Source: Xestospongia bergquistia (Eukaryota > Porifera > Demospongiae > Haplosclerida > Petrosiidae). Taken from it: a stretch of DNA of 64,000 nucleotides. Position 1 is the first letter of the stretch. Every line of letters starts with the position of its first letter. A model generated the notes under the pieces. It was not told the origin of the DNA, ran no database searches, and saw only the letters and a program-made list of their open reading frames with translations. Location: the NCBI GenBank assembly GCA_963965975.1, contig OZ014421.1, positions 1,803,001-1,867,000 of the forward strand. The letters run 5' to 3'. This document shows positions 1 through 12,279 of this stretch, piece after piece. Position numbers and translations under genes: made by a program.

Positions 1-71
1 CGTCAAGACAGTCTTTTAAAGATTTAGTCACAGAATAAAAATAAAAATAAAATAAGATTATTTTTACATAC

Positions 72-165
72 TTTGTGTCGTGACATGAATTATATTACTG
101 TCTTCTTCTAGCTCAGAATTTGCTTTATCAAGTTTAAGTTTCTTAGCATCTGGTTCTTCAATCAT
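72..165 (-). CDS. Conserved 94-bp 5' exon of an unrecognised gene
   Basis: Minus-strand ATG at 165-163 opens a short, highly charged reading frame (MIEEPDAKKLKLDKANSELE followed by DSNIIHV) that ends at a strong donor, GTATGT, at 71. The same 94-bp exon with the same donor recurs at 47959-48052, and a truncated copy lies at about 6134-6167. Length and reading frame are kept despite substitutions, which favours a real exon over chance. The KKLKL stretch resembles a basic nuclear-localisation patch. Any second exon would lie left of the window. The product is unknown. An inverted repeat just upstream (201-261) may belong to its promoter or 5' UTR. The open frame also runs upstream of the chosen ATG, so the start is uncertain. 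Confidence 0.4.
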
Positions 166-200
166 CCCAAACTGTTTATAACTTTCGCGTTCCTTAGCAT

Positions 201-261
201 GTATACGGAACACATTTTTTTCTTCGTTATTATTTTCATAATTTCATAATGTTTCCGTATA
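201..261. promoter_or_regulatory. Conserved inverted repeat GTATACGGAA ... TTCCGTATAC
   Basis: A perfect 10-bp inverted repeat (201-210 and 252-261) lies 36-96 bp upstream of the conserved exon ATG at 165. It is preserved at 6203-6264 and 48093-48157 while the spacer varies. It could be a protein-binding palindrome, a hairpin in a 5' UTR, or a relic of a mobile element. Confidence 0.35.
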
Positions 262-754
262 CTTTCGGAAAAGCAAACGGTTGTGGCAATTTACAAAAGA
301 TGATATCTGCAATAAAACGTTGTACACCCATTCCTCCTTTTGAGTCTGTAGGCTCCTGTTAATATTCACTAATGAATGTAATACTGCAATGCTAATTAAT
401 ACATAGCCACACTTTTTTATGATAACATATATATTATGTAGAGTAGAGTATGAGGTGACCAGTACACTAGTTTGTAACTGTAATGTCAACTGATATGTCA
501 CTAGATAGTATTTGTACTTATAACAGTATAAGAGTTAGTTATAATGTAAAATGTACCTTTATAATTAATACTAAATAACAAAAATAACAATAGCAATATT
601 ATGTTTAGTAGTATGTAACAACACGCTTCCATGATGTTATAATTTACATTGCAAACTGCTAATGCTGTTAACTACATATCAAAAATAATGTTGCATAAAT
701 CAAACAAAATCAGTTTTATGAGTAGAATTCAAACAATTGTATTATATGTTAGCA

Positions 755-3700
755 TTAGTCATCTTCATCATCCAGTAGTGATTCTCGTCTCATTACTACT
801 GATACCACAGTCACTGAACTAGTTTCACATATTAAAGCAGGGGATCCAGGACACATTAAAGGAACTTCTGCATCTTCAGTTATTATAGGATCTGGTGGAG
901 GCTTCTTAAATACACTCCTAATTTTTGCAAATGGTCGTTTAAAACAAGATTTAGACAGATGATCCCAAACATGATAGAAGATAATACCACAGAATACTAT
1001 AAATGATACTGATACTAAAGCAACACTTAACACTTGCCTTGAATTTGATGTTTTGTAGGTTTGTGCATTCACATAAGCTATAATCATGAGATTAAGAAAA
1101 AAAGACATCTCTAGACAAGCCAATAGTAAATGTCGATATATTCCTGTCAAAAGGAAGTACATTGATATAATAACAAATAAGAGAGATGTTAACACATCCA
1201 AACTTATAGTAGTCTCAGTATCTAGAGACACAACTAGTGCTAAGACAACACGAACTAGTAGTAAAAATCCAGTCCAAAAACGACACTTGTCCTTATATGG
1301 ACCTCCATATGCATCAAAGAAAGCCTTCATATACTTTTGGCAGTAACACATGTATTTTGATAAAGGTCCTTCAAATAATGGTATAGTAAGAAGGTAGAAG
1401 GTGTATGGAATAATAAGTAAAATGAGTACAGCTAGTGAGAACAGGAACAATGGTAGATGACAATAACCTCCTACATATTGGACATTAGCATCAATATACC
1501 ACCTCAATAATGTCACATTATTATTACCATTACACTGAATATTGATGAAATAAAGGGCTTGGAAGACAGTACGTATCAGTTTGGTATAAGAGAGAAGGAT
1601 CATAGTGGCTAGTACTGGAACTGCATGTGAACCCACAAGTCGAACAATTTTGCTGGAATATTGTGATGATATTACAAGAAATATTAGTAAAAACCAAACA
1701 TAGCCTGGAAAGATAAACTGTAGCCATGCCTTACTGCAAGAATCCATACCATCAAAGAAACAAGTCTCAATACCCAGATCAAGATTGAGCCAGGAAATAA
1801 ATTGACTAAGAACATTCACAGAACCATTGGGAAAGAAGATGGGTTCATATATTTTGACAACATTAGCATAGAATATAAGTCCATTGATTGTACCCACAGA
1901 CACAGTTAAGTTCAAAGTAATGATAAAAGCTACCAGTGCTATACCAGCTAAAGCAAATGGAATGATAAGAGCTATGTAGTTATTAGTACATTGTCCACAT
2001 CGATTGGAACCTAACATGAGACTAAGGCCATCACTACATTGTCCACAGAGTATGCCAGATCGATTGTAAAGACATTGTGGATCAGGAAAGTTCATTTTAA
2101 AATAAATATTTCCATCATTGCAGTAATCAAAGGGGCAGTGTGGATAAACAATAAGACAGTCTGAATCATTTTTATAACCAATCCACACATCACCATCTCT
2201 AGTTATAATTTGAGTGTTAATATCACAAGTTATTGAAGATGTATTTAATTCAGCTCTACAACTGCAAGCATCATTTAGTAATGGAAACCCAATTGGACAG
2301 GACTCAATGCTAACTTCAATAACTTTAGCATAGTCATCAGGTGAAAGTCCACTGAGTAAGTCTTCAAGTGTTACAATGATATACGATGTGTTCAATGAAG
2401 GGTTTGCTGTTATCTTGAAGGTTACATTTGTACAAGTTGCATTTAGTCTAGTATTCTCTGTTTGTACAGTAGATGATGAATTATCAAATGTTGTCAATTT
2501 GATCATACCTTTTGTTAAGCCATCTTTATTACCAACAGTAGCTAGTGATATATTGACATTAATTCCAGGTATTGCAGTTATATTGAAGTTTGCAATAGAG
2601 CAATTTTGTATGTTTGATTCACAAAAACACACTTGGATAGGATTTGATGACACTTTTGATAGACCTGTTTGTTGAGGGTAATGAAATTGGTGATCAAAGT
2701 CAAAGTTCATGCATTTAATGATTTCACCTCCGTACAATACATCACCAGATATATTAGCTGTATTATTGACAAAATATAACATTGCCTTAGAACCATTATT
2801 ATAATAAGAAAGATTAATAAAGGTACAAAATTTTACGTCAAAGCTATTAACAACTTGTGACACAAAGATTCCTCCACCTGACTCACTAGCATGATTATTG
2901 ACAAATGATATGTTTGTCTTCTCCTTTAGTAATAATTGGGAGAATCCATATAAAGCAATACCTCCACCATAAATGCCAGAATTGTTTACAAATGTACTAT
3001 GTCCATCAAACATTATTGGACTATTGATACTCACTAAACCAGTTGTGTTATGATTACTAATATCAATTTGATCAAAAATAACATTTTCAATGTTCATAAT
3101 CGACACACTAGATTGATATTTATTAAGCTTCTTTGATACTTTATTGAAACGAAATGAAGCATTTGTAAAAAAAATCCTAAACTTTGAAGTAGATTGCAAG
3201 GCAATAATGAACAGTCCTGATCCATAGTATGCAGTATTGTTATAAATATTGCAGGTACTAAATTCAATATTACCACTTCCATTATATAAATAACTGTACA
3301 CTCCTCCTCCATACTGAGCAATATTGTTGTATACTGTGGTATTGCTAAACTCAATACTACCATTTCCATTTTGGAAAGAAATGTAAACTCCTCCTCCATA
3401 TGGAGCAGTATTGTTGTATATAATGCAATTACTAAACTCAATAATTCCATTTCCATTTTCTAAAAAAATAGACACTCCTCCTCCCCAATTAGCAGCAATA
3501 TTGTTGTATATAGTGCAATTGGTAAACTTAATACTACCACTTCCATTATTGAAAATGATGAGGATTCCTCCTACAGTTTGACCATTATTATTTGAAAAAC
3601 AACTTTTTTCAATAATTACCTCAACATTAATTTCATTATCAACATGATACACCAACGTCATGCCACTTCCTAATGCCAATGTAAAATTTGATTTCACAAT

Positions 3701-4342
3701 ATTAATTCTGGAGAGTCTTTTAGCCTGCTCACTATAATAAATTACCACATTGGCTACATAAATGTAAGGATTTCTATTATTAGCAAATGTGGAATTAGTG
3801 ATTAACACATCAAAAGCATTGTCAAGAATAAGTCCATTACCAGAACCATTCTGGACTGATAACCATTCCAATGTGACATTATTGGTGTCAGCAAAGACTA
3901 AGCTATCAATATCACTTGAATTTAAATTAAATCACTAGTTTGCTATTGTTAACGATTTCAATACAACATCTGTGCTAAAAGTAAATTGTATATAACTACT
4001 GTTGTAACCATTTAACCTTATTATTGAGGTAGATTGCATAACTGTCTCATGAAAGCCTTGTTCTATATGACCCAGTCCCTGTAGAGTTATATTACTTACA
4101 CCACTGATCTCCAATGTATCTTGTAGAATATGAGTTCCCTCTAGGAAGTAAAAGATTGCATCATCAGTGAAGTATGATGAATAATTATCAGTATAGTAGG
4201 AGAGGTTGTGACAAAGTAGGTGAGTATGAGGACAAGATTCTCCATTAGGAGCTGCAGAGACATAATACTCAGAAGCAGTAACATATCCACTGTAGATATA
4301 CAGTATAACTGATGTTATATAATAGATATGACACCAGCTCAT
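755..4342 (-). pseudogene. Copy A: secreted beta-helix / multi-TM protein (Pmp-like repeats), type 1, with double in-frame stop
   Basis: About 1195 codons from the ATG at 4342 (MSWCHIYYITSVILYIYSGY, a signal peptide) to TAA at 755. Residues about 30-700 hold N-glycosylation-rich parallel beta-helix repeats with GGGVY/GGGIF and NNTA motifs, like polymorphic outer-membrane-protein (Pmp) repeats. A Cys-rich segment follows (CPFDYC, GILCGQCSDG). From about residue 785 there are eight or nine hydrophobic helices, then a cytosolic tail ending SLLDDEDD. The family role is unknown; a surface adhesion or receptor protein is an inference. The frame is interrupted only by adjacent TAG TGA codons at 3932-3937, where paralogue C has TAT GGA. 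The frame is the same on both sides, so this is a two-base change, not an intron. Readthrough or consensus error are alternatives to pseudogenisation. Confidence 0.75.
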
Positions 4343-5109
4343 GATGACTGCAGACTTGACAGTGAAAGATTAGATGAACAATAGAGAGTTAATGTCAAAA
4401 TGATGAACAAGCAAGATAAATAATTTGTATACTGCGGCCTTTTATAAGATAGAAATACTGTAAGCTCACATCACCATACTTGTAAATATCATAGTAATTC
4501 ATATCCTTTGGTATAAACTGGAGAATATAACTTACAAGGTGTTAGTAATCATAACTCTGTGGTTATTGGTTATGTTTGAAGAAAACCTTCAAAGCTTATC
4601 TATTAGTAGTTGTGATAATTTTATAAGAATTCTAGTAACCACAAATTAAGCTACTGCAACTATGACGTTATTTGTGTGATCTAGTAATTTTGAAACTTAT
4701 ATTAGTTATATAGTGAAAGGTGCTTATCTTCAAAAGTCCACAATAAATGGTGTTAGTCAGTCACTATATCTCAATCATTTACTATTATATTTTTAAGAGA
4801 TACATTAGTAGCACTACCAGTAGTAGAGATTAGTGTCATCAGAAGTTATGGGAAAGGTTAACTACACAATACAGAAGTAACCTGATGTGATCAGTAGATA
4901 TTAAATACAATAACAATAGGTCATATACATGTTACATTGCATACATACATATTATGTTAGAATTATAAGACAGGACGCTCACTTATTTTGTAAAGAAAAA
5001 GTTACTGGTTTATGAGACCTAAGAATTAAAGTTCATGTAACACTGTTGCCATGGTAACTAACATGTCATTATTTTCTTTAAGAACAGATGTGTTTGAAAT
5101 GAACTGGTT
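4343..5109. other. Upstream flank of copy A, no gene seen
   Basis: AT-rich non-coding DNA. Much of it matches the flank upstream of copy C (about 44283-45070), including the interval near GGTAACTAACATGTCA, so it travelled with the gene and may hold its promoter. No ORF or RNA gene is recognised. Confidence 0.5.
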
Positions 5110-5336
5110 GTAGTGATCTAGTACACCTTCAAATATAAACAACTGATTGATAAATGAAAGTACTGACGAACAATAATAAGTTACAGAAAACACATGTACA
5201 CACGTTTATATGTGGAAATCCATAGAATATTCTAGAAGTTCTACATGTGGTTTCACACCCACAAAACCATAACATATTAGCATAATTATATTAGCATGAA
5301 AAGAATATTAAGTTAAGATTATCAAGAGATACCACA
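5110..5336 (-). repeat. Probable 3' LTR of a Ty3/gypsy element
   Basis: A purine tract (minus strand AAAGGGGGAGGAG, 5337-5349) sits directly after the pol stop codon. It is followed at 5336 by TGTGGTATCTC, the expected TG start of an LTR. Homology to the flank of copy C resumes near 5075, which bounds the LTR at roughly 225-260 bp. The inner end and target duplication were not fixed, and no 5' LTR is present in the window. Confidence 0.5.
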
Positions 5337-5349
5337 CTCCTCCCCCTTT

Positions 5350-6130
5350 AAGTGTAACGTGAGGGTGAATATCTGTCAACTGGTGGACGAGACCGGGTGG
5401 AATGTCGGATAGGAGCTGTTCCATCAGTTGAGGGAATAGGACATCCGAGGATTACAGGCGTTGGGAAATTACCGGAGAAACCATCTTATCCAACCCACTC
5501 ATCATCCACGTATGAGGGTAATTGGGTGTCTGACTTGTTTCATTTGCATATTGTCTTCTCAGTTGGTCTACATGTCTTCGTAAGAGTAATCCTTCATCTG
5601 TTTCAATCTGGTATGGCACAGGTCCTGTAACTTTAACTATCCTCCCTGTAATCCATTTCGGTCCATGGAAATTCTTGGCATATACCTTTTCTCCAACTTC
5701 AAATTGTCTTGGTGCTCTTCCTGGAATACTTTTCTCCTGCTTGTCATTCATTCTCACAGCTGTATCCGGGTGAAGTAGATCCAAATGAGTCCTCAACCTC
5801 CTCCCCATCAAAAGTTGAGCTGGAGAGAGTCCTGTTGTTGTCTGAGGGGTAATACGATATTTAAATAAGAACTTACTGAGTCTCACTTCCATTGGGCCAT
5901 CTAACTTTGTTACTGCATTCTTGAATGTCTGTACTGCTCTCTCAGCTAGTCCATTGGACGATGGGTGGTATGGCGATGTGAGGACTTGTTTTATTCCATT
6001 GGCCGCTAAAAATTGCTGGAACTCTACACTAGTAAAGCCGGAACCATTATCTGACACAATTTGCTCCGGGAGACCAAATGTAGCAAAGATGTCTCGTAAT
6101 TTGGCAATAGTCGATGCAGCTGATGTTTAG
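5350..6130 (-). mobile_element. Ty3/gypsy pol fragment (integrase C-terminal half)
   Basis: The minus strand reads an integrase core segment containing SDNGSGF (second catalytic Asp), PYHPSSNGLAERAVQTFK (catalytic Glu region) and the GLSPAQLLMGR motif. A chromodomain-like or GPY-type tail follows (HGPKWITGRIVKVTGPVPY). The frame shifts near 5452-5460, after which a pol tail ending RYSPSRYT and a stop at 5350 can be read in a second frame. The polypurine tract and LTR follow. Reverse transcriptase, RNase H and the first integrase residues are missing: the element ends abruptly at about 6130 inside host-duplicated DNA. It is a dead 3' fragment. Confidence 0.85.
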
Positions 6131-6264
6131 TTAGTTTAAGTTTCTTAGCATCTGGTTCTTCAATCATCCCAAACTGTTTATAACTTTCACGTTCCTTAGT
6201 ATGTATACGGAACACATTTTTTTCTTCGTTATTATTTTCATAATTTCATAATGTTTCCGTATAC
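6131..6264 (-). pseudogene. Truncated second copy of the conserved 5' exon plus inverted repeat
   Basis: This matches 130-261. ATG at 6167 reads MIEEPDAKKLKL and then runs into the retroelement fragment at about 6134, so the exon has lost its 3' half and donor. The upstream inverted repeat (6203-6212 and 6255-6264) is intact. Confidence 0.5.
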
Positions 6265-6754
6265 TTCCGGAAAACCAAACGGTTGTGGCAATTTACAAAG
6301 GTGATATCTGCAATAAAAAGTTGTACACTCATTCCTCCTTTTGAGTCTGTAGGCTCCTGTTAATATTCATTAATGAAAGTAATACTGCAATGCTAATTAA
6401 TACATAGCCACACTTTTTATGATAACATATATATTATGTAGAGTAGAGTATAAGGTGACCAGTACACTAGTTTGTAACTGTAATGTCAACTGATATGTCA
6501 CTAGATAGTACTTGTACTTATAACAGTATAAGAGTTAGTTATAATGTAAAATGTACCTTTATAATTAATACTAAATAACAAAAATAACAATAGCAATATC
6601 ATGTTTAGTAGTATGTAACAACACACTTCCATGATGTTATAATTTACATTACAAACTGCTAATACTGTTAACTACATATCAAAAATAAGGTTGCATAAAT
6701 CAAACAAAATCAGTTTTATGAGTAGAATTCAAACAATTGTATTATATATTAGCA

Positions 6755-6875
6755 TTAGTCATCTTCATCATCCAGTAGTGATTCTTGTCTCATTACTACT
6801 GATACTACAGTCACTGAACTAGTTTCACATATTAAAGTAGGGGATCTAGGATTCATTAAAGGAACTTCTGCATCT
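6755..6875 (-). pseudogene. Orphan type-1 C-terminal coding tail
   Basis: About 120 bp match the last codons of copies A and C (ICETSSVTVVSVVM, SLLDDED, then stop at 6755). Homology stops at about 6875 (TTCTGCATCT), where the 3' flank of the type-2 gene B begins. The identical junction is found at 48975-49095. Confidence 0.7.
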
Positions 6876-7200
6876 ACATTAATATTATATTTCAAAATCA
6901 AATGGAAAGTTTATTTATTAATCATATCATTATATTGAATGTGTCTTGTACTTGTTGTGATAAGCCTTCACTAGGTGAGTACATAAGAAGTCACCTTTAC
7001 ACTTTAAAAAATATGATGGTAGCTTGGATTACATGACTGCTAAATCAATTTGATCTATTCCCGAATGTTATTTTTTATTCGTCTATACATAATATGAATA
7101 ACAAAATCATTATTAGTTCTAAATGTTGATTCCATAAACGGTCCTTAATATTGTCATATTACATTAGCAATGAAAGCTGTGTAATGTTGATATTTTTACA
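6876..7200. other. 3' flank of copy B, no gene seen
   Basis: AT-rich DNA shared with 49096-49460. Copy D carries about 340 bp more (about 49465-49803), so B has lost, or D has gained, this piece right next to the C-terminal codons. Confidence 0.5.
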
Positions 7201-10200
7201 TCAAAGAAAGCTTGACTCAGGCAACTTGTATAACCATATATTGGTAAAAGAAATGTTGTTTTCATCATCAAGCAGAGGTTCACGTAACTCTGGTACTAAT
7301 GAATATGTCATATCAGCTGATGATGATATCGGCTGGAGATCTATTTTGTTATCTTCATTGGTTAGAATACTAGATTGTCTTTTAAACATCTTTCTGATGT
7401 GGTCTTGTAAATATGACTTTATAAATCGATCCCACATGTGATAGAACAAAATACAACAGAAAACTACAAAAGCTAGTGATACCAAAATTTTGGTTGATAG
7501 TTCTACTTTTGAATTAGTAAAGGTTTGTTTATTTATAGAAGACTATAAAATAAGGTTAAGAATAAAGAAAATCTCCAGACAGACCAAGGGAAGCTTTTGA
7601 TATATTCCCCTCAAAGGAAAATACATAAAGATAATAACAACTAAAATAGATGTTAACATATCCAAGCTAACAGCAATATCAATATCTAGGGATACAACCA
7701 GTGCTAAGACAACACGAACTAATAGTAAAAATCCAGTCCAAAAACGACACTTGTCCTTATATGGACCTCCATATGCATCAGAGAAAGGCTTCATATATGT
7801 TGACAACTTTTGGCAGCAGAACATGTGGTTTGATAAAGGTCCTTCAAATAATGGTATAGTAAGAAGGTAGAAAGTGTATGGAACAATTAGTAAAATGAGT
7901 ACAGCCAGTGAGAACAGGAACAATGGTAGATGACAACCTTTCAGATATTCTACTGTAGCATCAATATACCACCTTAGTAAGTAGAATTTGAAAAATCTTT
8001 TATCAATACACTGAATATTAATGTGATGAATGACCTGGAAGACAGTGCGTATCAGTTTTGTGTATGAGAGTAGTATCATAGTTGCTAAAACTGGAATTGC
8101 TTGTCTTCCTACAAGTCGAACCACTTTACTGGAATATCGTGATAATATTATGATAAATATTAGTAGAAACCAAACATAGCCTGGAAAGAAAAACTGCAAC
8201 CATACTTTACTACATGAACCCATACCATTAATAAAACAAGTCTCAATACCCAAATCTAGATTAACCCAGGAAATAAAAAGACTAAAAAAATTTACAGGTC
8301 CATTAGGAAAAAAAATGTGCTCATATATTTTGACAACATTAGCATAGAATATAAGTCCATTGATTGTACCCACAGACACAGTTAAGTTTAAAGCTATGAT
8401 GACAGCTACCAGTGCTATACCAGCTAAAACAAATGGAATGATAAGAGCTATGTAGTTATTAGTACATTTTCCACATTGATTGGAACCTAACATGAGACTA
8501 AGTCCTTCAAGACATTACCCACAAAGTAGTCCAGATCGATTGTTAAGACATTGTTCCTCTGTCATGTTAAATGTAAAACTAACGTTATTGTCACTACAAT
8601 AATCAAAGGGGCAACTTGCATGAACAATAAGACAATCATTGTCATTATTATAACCAATCCACATTTCACCATGTCTAGTTATAGTTTGAGTATTGACATC
8701 ACATGTTATTGTTGGTGTTTTCTCTAATTCAGATATACAAGCACAAGCATTATTTGTAATATCTAATGGAAAAGCAATTGGACAGGACTGAAAAGTAACT
8801 TCAATAACTTTTACTAAAGGATCATATAAAGGTAAAAATGACTTCTCGAGTGTTACATAGACTTGTGCAATATTCGTTGAACTATTTGCTGTTGCACTAA
8901 AGGTAACATCAGTACAATTTGAATTTAGTCTAGTGTTGAGAGTTTGTACTTTGAATGAACTATCCAAGCCTGTCAGTTTTATCACACCTTTGGTTAAACC
9001 ACTCTTTGAGCCAACAGTAGCTAGTGATATATTGACATTAATACCAGGCATTGCAGTTATATTGATGTTAGTAACAGAGCAATTAGGTATATTTTGTTCG
9101 CAAAAGCATACTTCAATGGGATCTGATGACACTACTGATAGTCCTGTCTGTTGGGAGTAACTAAAAATGTTGAGAAATTCGTGTCCATTTAAGCAATAAT
9201 CCACATTACCACCATATAGGACATCACCTGATATTTTGGCTTTATTATTAAGAAAATATAATTTTGCAGTAGTGTCGTACTCATGTTCAAGTTGAAAAAA
9301 ACAAAAAGTGGGAAAATCACGAGCTATGAATGTTTCTGATACAAAGATTCCTCCACCTGATTCACTAGCATAATTATTGACAAATGATATGTTTGTTTGT
9401 TCTTTTAGTATTAAATGAGATGAATCATATAAAGCCATACCACCACCTAAAGTCCCTGAATTGTTTACAAACTTTGCATTTTTATGAAATGTTAACTGAC
9501 TATTATAACTCAATAAACCAGTAGTGTCATGATTACTAACATCAATTTGTTCAAATATAACATTTTCAATATATACTAATAATAAAGCTGATTGTAATGT
9601 ATCAACCTTTTTGGGTACTTTATTGGAATTAAATGAAATGTCTGCAAACTTAAAAGTTAGCAGTACAGAAGGAAATCCATACAGTACCATACCTGATCCA
9701 TAGTATGCTGTATTGTTGTATATAGTACAATTTTTAAATTCAATATTACCAGCAGTGGCTAACAAAGCAATTGCTACACCTCCTCCAAAATCTTGAGCAA
9801 AATTGTGTGCAAAAATACAATTTTCAACAATAATCTCAGATTCATTGCTGGGTGTGTATACCTGTAGCAAAGTCATACCTGCTCCAGAAGTACATTCATA
9901 GTTATCTGTGCTAAATATCAATGCTTTGCCATAAGTACTAATAGTGTTGTTCATTACTAAAGAATAGAGACCAGTGTTGTTAGCAAAGAATAAGAAGTTT
10001 GCCCCAACGTTAGCAATGTTATTGTAGAACACAACACTTTCAATTATAAACTGTATCTTGTACGATCGTGTAGACAATAAATATATACTCAGCCCTCCAC
10101 TACATTGAATGATATAGTAGCCTTTCCTCCTGGTACAACTTTTACGATTTAATCCAAATGTGAAATTTGATTGTATAATAGAAACATTGTACTGTGTTTT

Positions 10201-10832
10201 ATTAGTGGGTTGGTTATAATACAGTATAAATGCATTACCACCTAAACAATCAGTACATGTCTTAAGAGGTTGATTTTTTGCAAATGAGGAATTGGCAATT
10301 AATACATCAAAAACATTTGCAAGAACAAGGCCAAAACCCGAACCATTCTGGACTGATACCTGTTCTAGTCTGACAATATTGATGTCCACAAAGAGCAAGC
10401 TAATATTTATTTGTAATAAACTGTCAAACACTCCACAGTTTGCTATTGTTAATGATTTTAATACAACATCTCTGCTACTACTAAATTTTAACCTGTGTTG
10501 TTGTTGTTACTGCACATTATAACTGAAGTAGATTGCAGAACTTTCTCGTGAAAACTTTGCTCTATATGACCCAATCCCAGTAGTGTTATATTACTTACAT
10601 TGCTGATCTTCAATGTACCATGTAGAGTGTGAGTTCCCTCTTGAAAGTAGAAGATTGTATCATCAGTGAAGTAAGATTTATAATTAGTAGTATAGTAGGA
10701 AAGATTGTGACACGGTGCATTAGTAGAAGGACAAGGCGCTCCTGCAGAGACATAATACTCAGAAGCAGTAACACACGTACTGTAGATATACAGTATAACT
10801 GATGTTATATAATAGATATGACACCAGTTCAT
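7201..10832 (-). pseudogene. Copy B: beta-helix / multi-TM protein, type 2, three lesions
   Basis: The start is placed at 10832 (MNWCHIYYITSVILYIYS), aligned with D; an upstream ATG at 10898 is not shared. The fold matches copy A: signal peptide, beta-helix repeats (GGGVAIA, GGGMALYDSS, GGGIFVSE), the Cys motif CGKCTNNY and about eight TM helices. The tail differs from type 1 (HMWDRFIKSY). Against D there are three lesions: a 1-bp loss near 10490 (frameshift), CAA to TAA at 8515-8517, and TTG to TAG at 7543-7545. The C-terminal codons run on past the D stop because of the nearby 340-bp difference. A pseudogene by three independent hits. Confidence 0.8.
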
Positions 10833-10898
10833 GATGGCGATATTTTGTGATCTTAAGGTGCATACAACGAAAAGTAAGTACTTTGGAAATAAAATCAA

Positions 10899-11904
10899 AA
10901 TAGTAATGATACATACCTTACTTGTGATAAGAGATAGACACTAGTAGCCAGGGTCACTGAGAAGCTCTTAAGATACAAGCGCACAAACAGTAAATCATAC
11001 AAGTTCATGTGATAGTTATGATAGTACATTATATAATAATAATAATCTATGTACCACGATAAGTAATTTCTATTTGTTAGCCTCATGCATAACGCCCACT
11101 CGCTTAGCGCAATATGAATTGCGTGTTTAAAATGTTTAAAATATGTGTCAGTAAAAATGAAAGCTCGCTGACTAAGTCATTAACTCGTAATAATATACTG
11201 AAGTAGCCATTTATAATGGAAATGAGTACTTTAGTCAACATCTGCTAAGAATAACTCTTAATGACTCCAAACTAATTTTCATTGGATATAGCTACTTACA
11301 AAACTCAGTAGTTGTTTCATAGAATTATCCAAAATGTACAGGTTTACCTCTTAATAACAATGAAGACTGTTATCGTCTCACTACATGATAGTGATTTCTT
11401 AACTAACAGGCACTTTGCCATATTTAACTCTATAGAACATATCAAACACATTATGCAAGAACAACTATATATATTAGCCAATGATGATACATGTTGAAGT
11501 AACTAGTATTAATGATGTCATTGTCATAACTATCACTTCAAATATAGTATCTCTTAGGATACAGACTATAGGGTAGTCATCTTTTCAATGTGGTCAATGT
11601 GTTCCACTGTATGCAGTACTATTATTTCTGAGGTCATTGATTGAAGTGTATGAGCTGTTGATTCGGTAAGTATAATAGTATGCAGTAATTGTTTATACTA
11701 CAGTAGCTAGATATGTATGCAATCTAAGTAACAATGAATTGATAAAAGCAATATATCTAGATCTGTTTCTATTTTAGTCAAACTCTTAATAATAAAACAC
11801 TTTTATTGATAAAATAATTGAATGAAAAGTAATAATCATTCAATGTTAGTACGTATTGAAACCAAAGTATTTTATAAAACAAGTTGAGCAAAGTCAAAGC
11901 TGTA
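10899..11904. other. Upstream flank of copy B, no gene recognised
   Basis: This is nearly the same as 53435-54445. It includes a short minus-strand ORF conserved in both copies (10895-11086 and 53435-53626, beginning MRLT), which could be part of a 5' leader, but nothing else supports it as a protein. Confidence 0.4.
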
Positions 11905-11946
11905 ATGGATGAGATTGAGATTGACTGTATAGACTTGACTGTGGAT
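11905..11946 (+). CDS. Possible 42-bp first exon with a SUMO-interaction-like motif
   Basis: ATG at 11905 encodes MDEIEIDCIDLTVD and is followed at 11947 by GTGAGT, a good donor. The copy at 54446-54487 keeps the length, frame and donor. IDLTV resembles a SUMO-interacting motif as found in some RING ligases. It lies upstream of the CHFR-like exons on the same strand, so it could belong to a rearranged transcript. Weak evidence because of its length. Confidence 0.25.
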
Positions 11947-12279
11947 GTGAGTAATTGCTATTATGTGAAGAATGCTTCACTGAAATAGTGTGACCTTGTT
12001 TGCAATAATAGTCTCTCTCGATATTCCTCAAATGTTTTAAAGTCCAGTATGTATGTTATTGTAATGTAATAATTTATATTTTTAACTTTTAGATGACTCT
12101 CTATATATGTAATTTGGCAGTTGTGTAATAAGTACATCTGTACGTGTTGATTATTGTTTATGTAATTAAGTTAGGTGTTTAATGAGTTTTGAGTTTTTGG
12201 GCACCTTTTTTGGAACTTCATCATCTGGCAAAAAAGGAACAATCTCTTCATTAATGATATTCCTTTCAGTAGAATTCAG

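Noticed and set aside
1086-1346. Plus-strand ORFs opposite the beta-helix genes (also 2376, 8933, 23560, 42412, 51425, 59213)
   Set aside because: They recur only because the minus-strand genes are duplicated. They have no domains and lie antisense to clear coding sequence.
3872-3937. Intron explaining the stop codons in copy A
   Set aside because: No GT-AG pair brackets the stops, the paralogues code straight through, and the frame is preserved on both sides.
755-4342. Bacterial polymorphic outer-membrane protein, hence bacterial DNA or transfer
   Set aside because: The GGGxY/NNTA repeats resemble Pmp repeats, but the protein has a eukaryotic-looking multi-helix C-terminus instead of an autotransporter barrel. 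The neighbours are intron-bearing animal genes and base composition is unchanged.
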